A stretch of DNA of 11,215 bases from Chitinophagaceae bacterium UBA3430 (GTDB lineage Bacteria > Bacteroidota > Bacteroidia > Chitinophagales > Chitinophagaceae), in NCBI GenBank assembly GCA_002378975.1, contig DFST01000007.1, positions 1 through 11,215 of the forward strand. The letters are read 5' to 3'. The notes beneath the pieces are model-generated. The model was not told where the DNA came from and made no database searches. It was given only the letters and a program-made list of their open reading frames with translations. Of the stretch, positions 8,269 through 11,215 are shown in pieces; the stretch's first letter is position 1, and the number at the start of each line of letters is the position of its first letter. A program made the position numbers and the translations under genes.

Positions 8269-9279
8269 TCAAGCAATCAACCCGGCACCCATCATATACT
8301 CCGCGATCTGAATGGCATTGGTCGCAGCGCCTTTGCGCAAATTATCCGACACGATCCAGCAATTGAGTGTATTGGGCTGCGATTCATCCCGACGAATACG
8401 TCCTACAAACACTTCATCGCGCTCATGTGCATCCATCGGCATCGGATATTGTTGATTAGCCGGATCGTCCACCACCACTACACCGGACACCTCCGATAAG
8501 ATCGATCGCACTTCATTTAGATCGAAGTCAGTTTCAAATTCCACATTCACACTCTCACTGTGCCCACCCATCACCGGGATGCGCACCGTAGTAGCCGTTA
8601 CCCGAATGGAATCATCACGCAAAATCTTACAGGTCTCTTTCACCATCTTCATCTCCTCTTTGGTATACCCATTTTCAAGAAACACATCAATCTGCGGAAT
8701 TACATTCAGATCAATGGGATATTTATACGCCATCGGATAATCAACCGATTCACCGGCTACTTGTTTGCGCCGCTCACCGTGCAATTGCTCCACCGCCTTC
8801 ACACCGGTGCCCGTTACACTTTGATACGTACTCACGACGATGCGTTTGATCCCATAACGCTTATGCAATGGGTTCAGCGCAACCACCATTTGAATGGTCG
8901 AACAATTCGGATTGGCGATGATGAGATCCTCCTTCGTCAACGCATCGGCATTGATCTCGGGCACCACCAATTTTTTAGTCGGATCCATCCGCCAAGCAGA
9001 AGAATTGTCGATCACCGGAATGCCCGCCTCCGCAAATTTAGGCGCCCATTCGAGCGAGGTAGAACCGCCGGCCGAGAAGATGGCCACGGCAGGCTTGAGT
9101 TGGATCGCTTCTTCCATACTCACGATCACATATTCGTTTCCGCGAAAAGAAATCGTCTTACCAACCGATTTGGGAGAAGCGACGGGGATGAGTTCCGTTA
9201 CCGGAAAATTCCGCTCGGCCAGCACTTGCAACATTTTGGTGCCGACCAGGCCGGTCGCACCCACTACCGCTACTTTCAT
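8269..9279 (-). CDS. asd: Aspartate-semialdehyde dehydrogenase
   Basis: Cytoplasmic NADPH-dependent enzyme that reductively dephosphorylates L-aspartyl-4-phosphate to aspartate semialdehyde, the branch point for lysine/diaminopimelate, threonine and methionine synthesis. The 336-residue protein is full length. The Rossmann dinucleotide motif is VGATGLVG (6-13). The catalytic cysteine is C126 in ANPNCSTIQM. The phosphate/substrate region includes SGGSTS-like AGGSTS (70-75). The acid/base histidine is H240 in RIPVMGGHSESV. The C-terminal SDNLRKGAATNAIQIAE is the conserved nucleotide/dimer segment. The ATG at 9277-9279 is the natural start, immediately before the Rossmann strand. Its stop TGA abuts the ligA stop on the opposite strand. 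A hairpin with a T-rich tail and a tiny upstream ORF lie in the leader, suggesting possible attenuation or translational coupling. Confidence 0.97.
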   Translation of the reverse strand: MKVAVVGATGLVGTKMLQVLAERNFPVTELIPVASPKSVGKTISFRGNEYVIVSMEEAIQLKPAVAIFSAGGSTSLEWAPKFAEAGIPVIDNSSAWRMDPTKKLVVPEINADALTKEDLIIANPNCSTIQMVVALNPLHKRYGIKRIVVSTYQSVTGTGVKAVEQLHGERRKQVAGESVDYPMAYKYPIDLNVIPQIDVFLENGYTKEEMKMVKETCKILRDDSIRVTATTVRIPVMGGHSESVNVEFETDFDLNEVRSILSEVSGVVVVDDPANQQYPMPMDAHERDEVFVGRIRRDESQPNTLNCWIVSDNLRKGAATNAIQIAEYMMGAGLIA

Positions 9280-9326
9280 ATTCTTCGCTTGATAAAATAA
9301 AAGGCCCTCTTCGTGAAGGCCTGCAT
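9276..9326 (-). CDS. Possible 16-codon leader peptide overlapping the asd start
   Basis: An ATG at 9324-9326 opens MQAFTKRAFYFIKRRI and stops at TGA 9276-9278, overlapping the asd start as ATGA. It would begin almost at the predicted transcription start, and its coding sequence spans the terminator-like hairpin. No run of lysine, threonine or methionine codons is present, so a classical attenuation peptide is not obvious. It could be a translational coupler or chance; there is no homology evidence. Confidence 0.25.
   Translation of the reverse strand: MQAFTKRAFYFIKRRI
9289..9322 (-). terminator. Terminator-like hairpin in the asd 5' leader (possible attenuator)
   Basis: On the minus strand AGGCC (9318-9322) and GGCCT (9302-9306) form a stem, with an 11-nt intervening segment, followed by the T-rich tract TTTTATTTTATC. 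It lies about 10-43 nt before the asd ATG. No minus-strand gene precedes it within 1.8 kb, so it would act inside the asd transcript rather than end an upstream gene. The stem is short, so terminator strength is uncertain. Confidence 0.4.
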
Positions 9327-9334
9327 CGTGGACG

Positions 9335-9365
9335 CGAAATTAACCGCCTCCGTTTTTTTCGCCAA
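9335..9365 (-). promoter_or_regulatory. Putative asd promoter (-33 TTG / -7 TAATTTCG)
   Basis: On the minus strand a TTG (9363-9365) and TAATTTCG (9335-9342) are separated by 20 bp. The second is one mismatch from the Bacteroidota consensus TAnnTTTG, and the spacing is as expected for the -33/-7 pair. Transcription would start near 9326-9330, giving a leader of about 50 nt that holds the hairpin and small ORF. Confidence 0.4.
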
Positions 9366-9396
9366 GCAATTCCGAAAAAACCAGTCACGATTTTTT
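9352..9396. repeat. Mutually complementary T/A tracts upstream of asd and the lamin-tail gene
   Basis: GTTTTTTTCG (9352-9361) and CGAAAAAAC (9373-9381) form an inverted repeat with one bulged T; a further T6 run lies at 9391-9396. The A6 tract could pair with either T tract in RNA. In DNA the tracts, about 21 and 16 bp apart, could cause curvature near the asd promoter. Confidence 0.35.
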
Positions 9397-9430
9397 GCAT
9401 TCCCCCTCCATCGATTCGCATATTCGTCCC

Positions 9431-11128
9431 ATGCGCCTACCGCTCTCCCTTTTCCTACTCAGCTTGGCTGTGATCACACACGCCCAGCCGCGTTATTCGG
9501 TCCTCATCCACGAGATCTTCCCCGACCCCACGCCCTCGGTCGGACTACCGAATACCGAATGGATCGAAATCAAGAATGGCACCAATCATATCATCTCCCT
9601 ACAGGGCTGGCGCATCGCCGACGTCAGCGGACAATCTGCCCCTTTCCCGAATATCAGTTTATTGCCCGATAGTTTGCTCCTCCTCAGCTCCACGGCTGGC
9701 GCCAATAGTCTGAACAGCTACGGACGCTGTCTGGGACTCACGGGTTTTCCCTCCCTCGATAATGAGGGAGAAACCATCGTTTTGAAAAATGCAAGCGGAC
9801 AAATCATTCATGCCATCCGGTATTCGATGAATTGGCACAAAACCGAATTGAAAAAAGAAGGCGGCTGGTCGCTGGAAATGATCGATCCGCATCATCCCGG
9901 ACTCTTTGCGCCCAATTGGTCTTCATCCACCAATCCAACCGGCGGCACGCCAGGCAAGCCCAACTCGGTAGCCGCGCTACTAGAGGATCGGGAGTCGCCT
10001 CAATTAATCAATGCCTATTCGATCGACTCCAACCATTTGATGCTTTGTTTCGATGAGGCGCTGGACAGTGCCTTCTCAAGTCAGGAAACGAAATATCGTT
10101 TATCGGATGGGCGAGTGATCACCAAAGCGAACTGCCTGCCGCCCTTATTCGATTGCATTCAATTGAGCTGCGATTGGCCTCTTCTGCAAGAAAAGATCTA
10201 TTCGCTCACGATCGGGGCGCTGAGCGATCTTTCGGGAAATCAAATTCCGGCACAGCAAACCACGCGGATCGGCCTTCCGTCTAGTCCCGATAGCAACGAC
10301 CTACGCATCAACGAACTTCTTTTTGATCCGCCCACCGGTTGTACGGATTATATGGAGCTACTGGTTACCGGAAAAAAGATCATCGACCTTTCACGGATCT
10401 TTTTAAGTACTCGGTCGCCGGGTGGAAGTTTGGGCGCCATCAAAGCTGTATCTACCGAGCCTCGTTATGCATATCCCAGTGATCATATCGTGCTATCGGC
10501 CGATCCGACTGCCGTTCAGCGATTTTATTTGGTGAAAGATCCCGAGCGGTCGGTCCAAACCGATGCGCTGCCCTCCATGCCCGATACCGAAGGAAATCTG
10601 ACCATACTGAACGGACAAGGAAATGTGGTGGATGCGATCAGCTATCAACGTGACTGGCATTTTCCATTGTTGAACAGCAAAACCGGTGTGGCCTTGGAGC
10701 GGATCGATCCGATGCAACCGACACAGGATAAAAATAATTGGCAATCGGCCGCCGGTACCGTGGGGTTTGGAACCCCTACCTACGCAAATTCACAATATCG
10801 GATCACAAAATCCGGCGAAACGATCGAGCTATCCACCCACCTTTTATCGCCGAAACGAGACGGCCGCGACGACATAATCCAGATCGTCTATCAACATGAA
10901 CAAGGTGGGAACCGCATCCGCTTGCGGGTTTTTCATTCGAGCGGCACACCCGTGCGGGAACTGGTCAATCAAGCGCTGGTTGGGACCAGTGCGGTATTCA
11001 CCTGGGATGGATTGGATGATCGGGGGAATGCCTTACCGGTTGGGCAATACATCCTACTCATCGAAACCACCGACCTGAACGGACGAATGGAACGAACAAA
11101 AAAAGTAGTGGGAATCGTGGATGGGTAG
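9431..11128 (+). CDS. Exported protein with two lamin-tail-like domains and FlgD/gliding-motility-like C-terminus
   Basis: 565-residue exported protein, probably on the cell surface; its biochemical role is unknown. The ATG at 9431 starts signal peptide MRLPLSLFLLSLAVITHAQ; an in-frame TTG 12 codons earlier would bury it. The first lamin-tail-like domain (about 20-178) has IHEIFPDPTPSVGLPNTEWI and ends in GTPGKPNS. A middle Ig/SbsA-like domain (about 186-281) follows. A second lamin-tail-like domain (about 290-453) begins LRINELLFDPPTGCTDYMEL. The two share a closing pattern: NWH or DWH, LE.IDP, NW.S, GTP, NS. The C-terminal region (about 456-565) holds SPKRDGRDD, reminiscent of the SPNGDG.ND motif of type B sorting domains, and a FlgD-like TWDGLDDRGNALPVGQYILL. 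Export by the type IX system is inferred from that tail. It is divergent from asd, with 151 bp between them, and converges on an unidentified gene with 9 bp between stops. Confidence 0.85.
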   Translation: MRLPLSLFLLSLAVITHAQPRYSVLIHEIFPDPTPSVGLPNTEWIEIKNGTNHIISLQGWRIADVSGQSAPFPNISLLPDSLLLLSSTAGANSLNSYGRCLGLTGFPSLDNEGETIVLKNASGQIIHAIRYSMNWHKTELKKEGGWSLEMIDPHHPGLFAPNWSSSTNPTGGTPGKPNSVAALLEDRESPQLINAYSIDSNHLMLCFDEALDSAFSSQETKYRLSDGRVITKANCLPPLFDCIQLSCDWPLLQEKIYSLTIGALSDLSGNQIPAQQTTRIGLPSSPDSNDLRINELLFDPPTGCTDYMELLVTGKKIIDLSRIFLSTRSPGGSLGAIKAVSTEPRYAYPSDHIVLSADPTAVQRFYLVKDPERSVQTDALPSMPDTEGNLTILNGQGNVVDAISYQRDWHFPLLNSKTGVALERIDPMQPTQDKNNWQSAAGTVGFGTPTYANSQYRITKSGETIELSTHLLSPKRDGRDDIIQIVYQHEQGGNRIRLRVFHSSGTPVRELVNQALVGTSAVFTWDGLDDRGNALPVGQYILLIETTDLNGRMERTKKVVGIVDG

Positions 11129-11137
11129 CAGACCGAA

Positions 11138-11215
11138 TCAACCCAACTCAATATCGAAATTCACCAGGTCCTTGAACTGACGAATGCGGTTTTCGATGTC
11201 GGATTTATTGATCTC
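11138..11215 (-). CDS. 3' end of an unidentified gene (partial)
   Basis: The minus strand is open from the window edge to a TGA at 11138-11140, encoding 25 residues that end in KDLVNFDIELG. The stretch is charged and helix-like (SDIENRIRQFKDL) and its composition looks coding. It ends 9 bp from the stop of the lamin-tail gene, a compact convergent layout. I do not recognise the family; too little is visible to assign a function. Confidence 0.55.
   Translation of the reverse strand, partial: EINKSDIENRIRQFKDLVNFDIELG

Noticed and set aside
9395..9430. TTG start extending the lamin-tail protein by 12 residues
   Set aside because: It would place a polar stretch before the signal peptide; the ATG at 9431 begins directly at a typical signal sequence.
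1..11215. CRISPR arrays, tRNA/rRNA genes, insertion sequences, phage or defence genes
   Set aside because: No regularly spaced repeats, RNA gene signatures, transposase motifs or recognised defence domains are visible on either strand.

Overview
The window looks like a chromosomal segment of a member of the Bacteroidota, most likely Chitinophagales/Chitinophagaceae-like (inference from family content and roughly half G+C). The evidence is a SusC/RagA-type TonB-linked outer-membrane transporter, two secreted proteins with C-terminal modules of the kind used by the type IX secretion system, a Nudix/winged-helix sugar-type regulator, and promoter elements resembling the Bacteroidota -7/-33 consensus rather than the sigma70 -10/-35. 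No RNA genes, CRISPR arrays, insertion sequences or phage genes were seen, and no gene-free stretch exceeds about 210 bases.

Region 1 (1-6050, minus strand) is a polysaccharide-utilisation-type cluster, read right to left. It holds a secreted multidomain GH13 alpha-glucan-active enzyme (3093-5972), a Nudix-fold transcription regulator 11 bp downstream (2395-3081), and then the first 756 codons of a SusC-like transporter (1-2270, running off the window, presumably followed by susD). The most notable observation is a 19-bp near-palindromic element found once in front of the GH13 gene and once in front of susC, identical at 17 of 19 positions. It is a strong candidate operator for the regulator encoded between the two copies. 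The proposed logic is: extracellular glucan is cleaved by the GH13 enzyme, oligosaccharides are imported by SusC/D, and a sugar or sugar-phosphate bound by the degenerate Nudix domain controls both promoters.

Region 2 (6184-9279) is housekeeping: ligA (NAD-dependent DNA ligase, plus strand) and asd (aspartate-semialdehyde dehydrogenase, minus strand) converge so tightly that their stop codons abut in a shared TGATCA palindrome. The asd leader carries a plausible promoter, a terminator-like hairpin and a 16-codon upstream ORF whose stop overlaps the asd start.

Region 3 (9431-11128) encodes an exported protein with two lamin-tail-like domains, an Ig-like middle domain and a FlgD/gliding-motility-like C-terminus, probably a surface protein. 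The last 78 bases hold the 3' end of an unidentified minus-strand gene.
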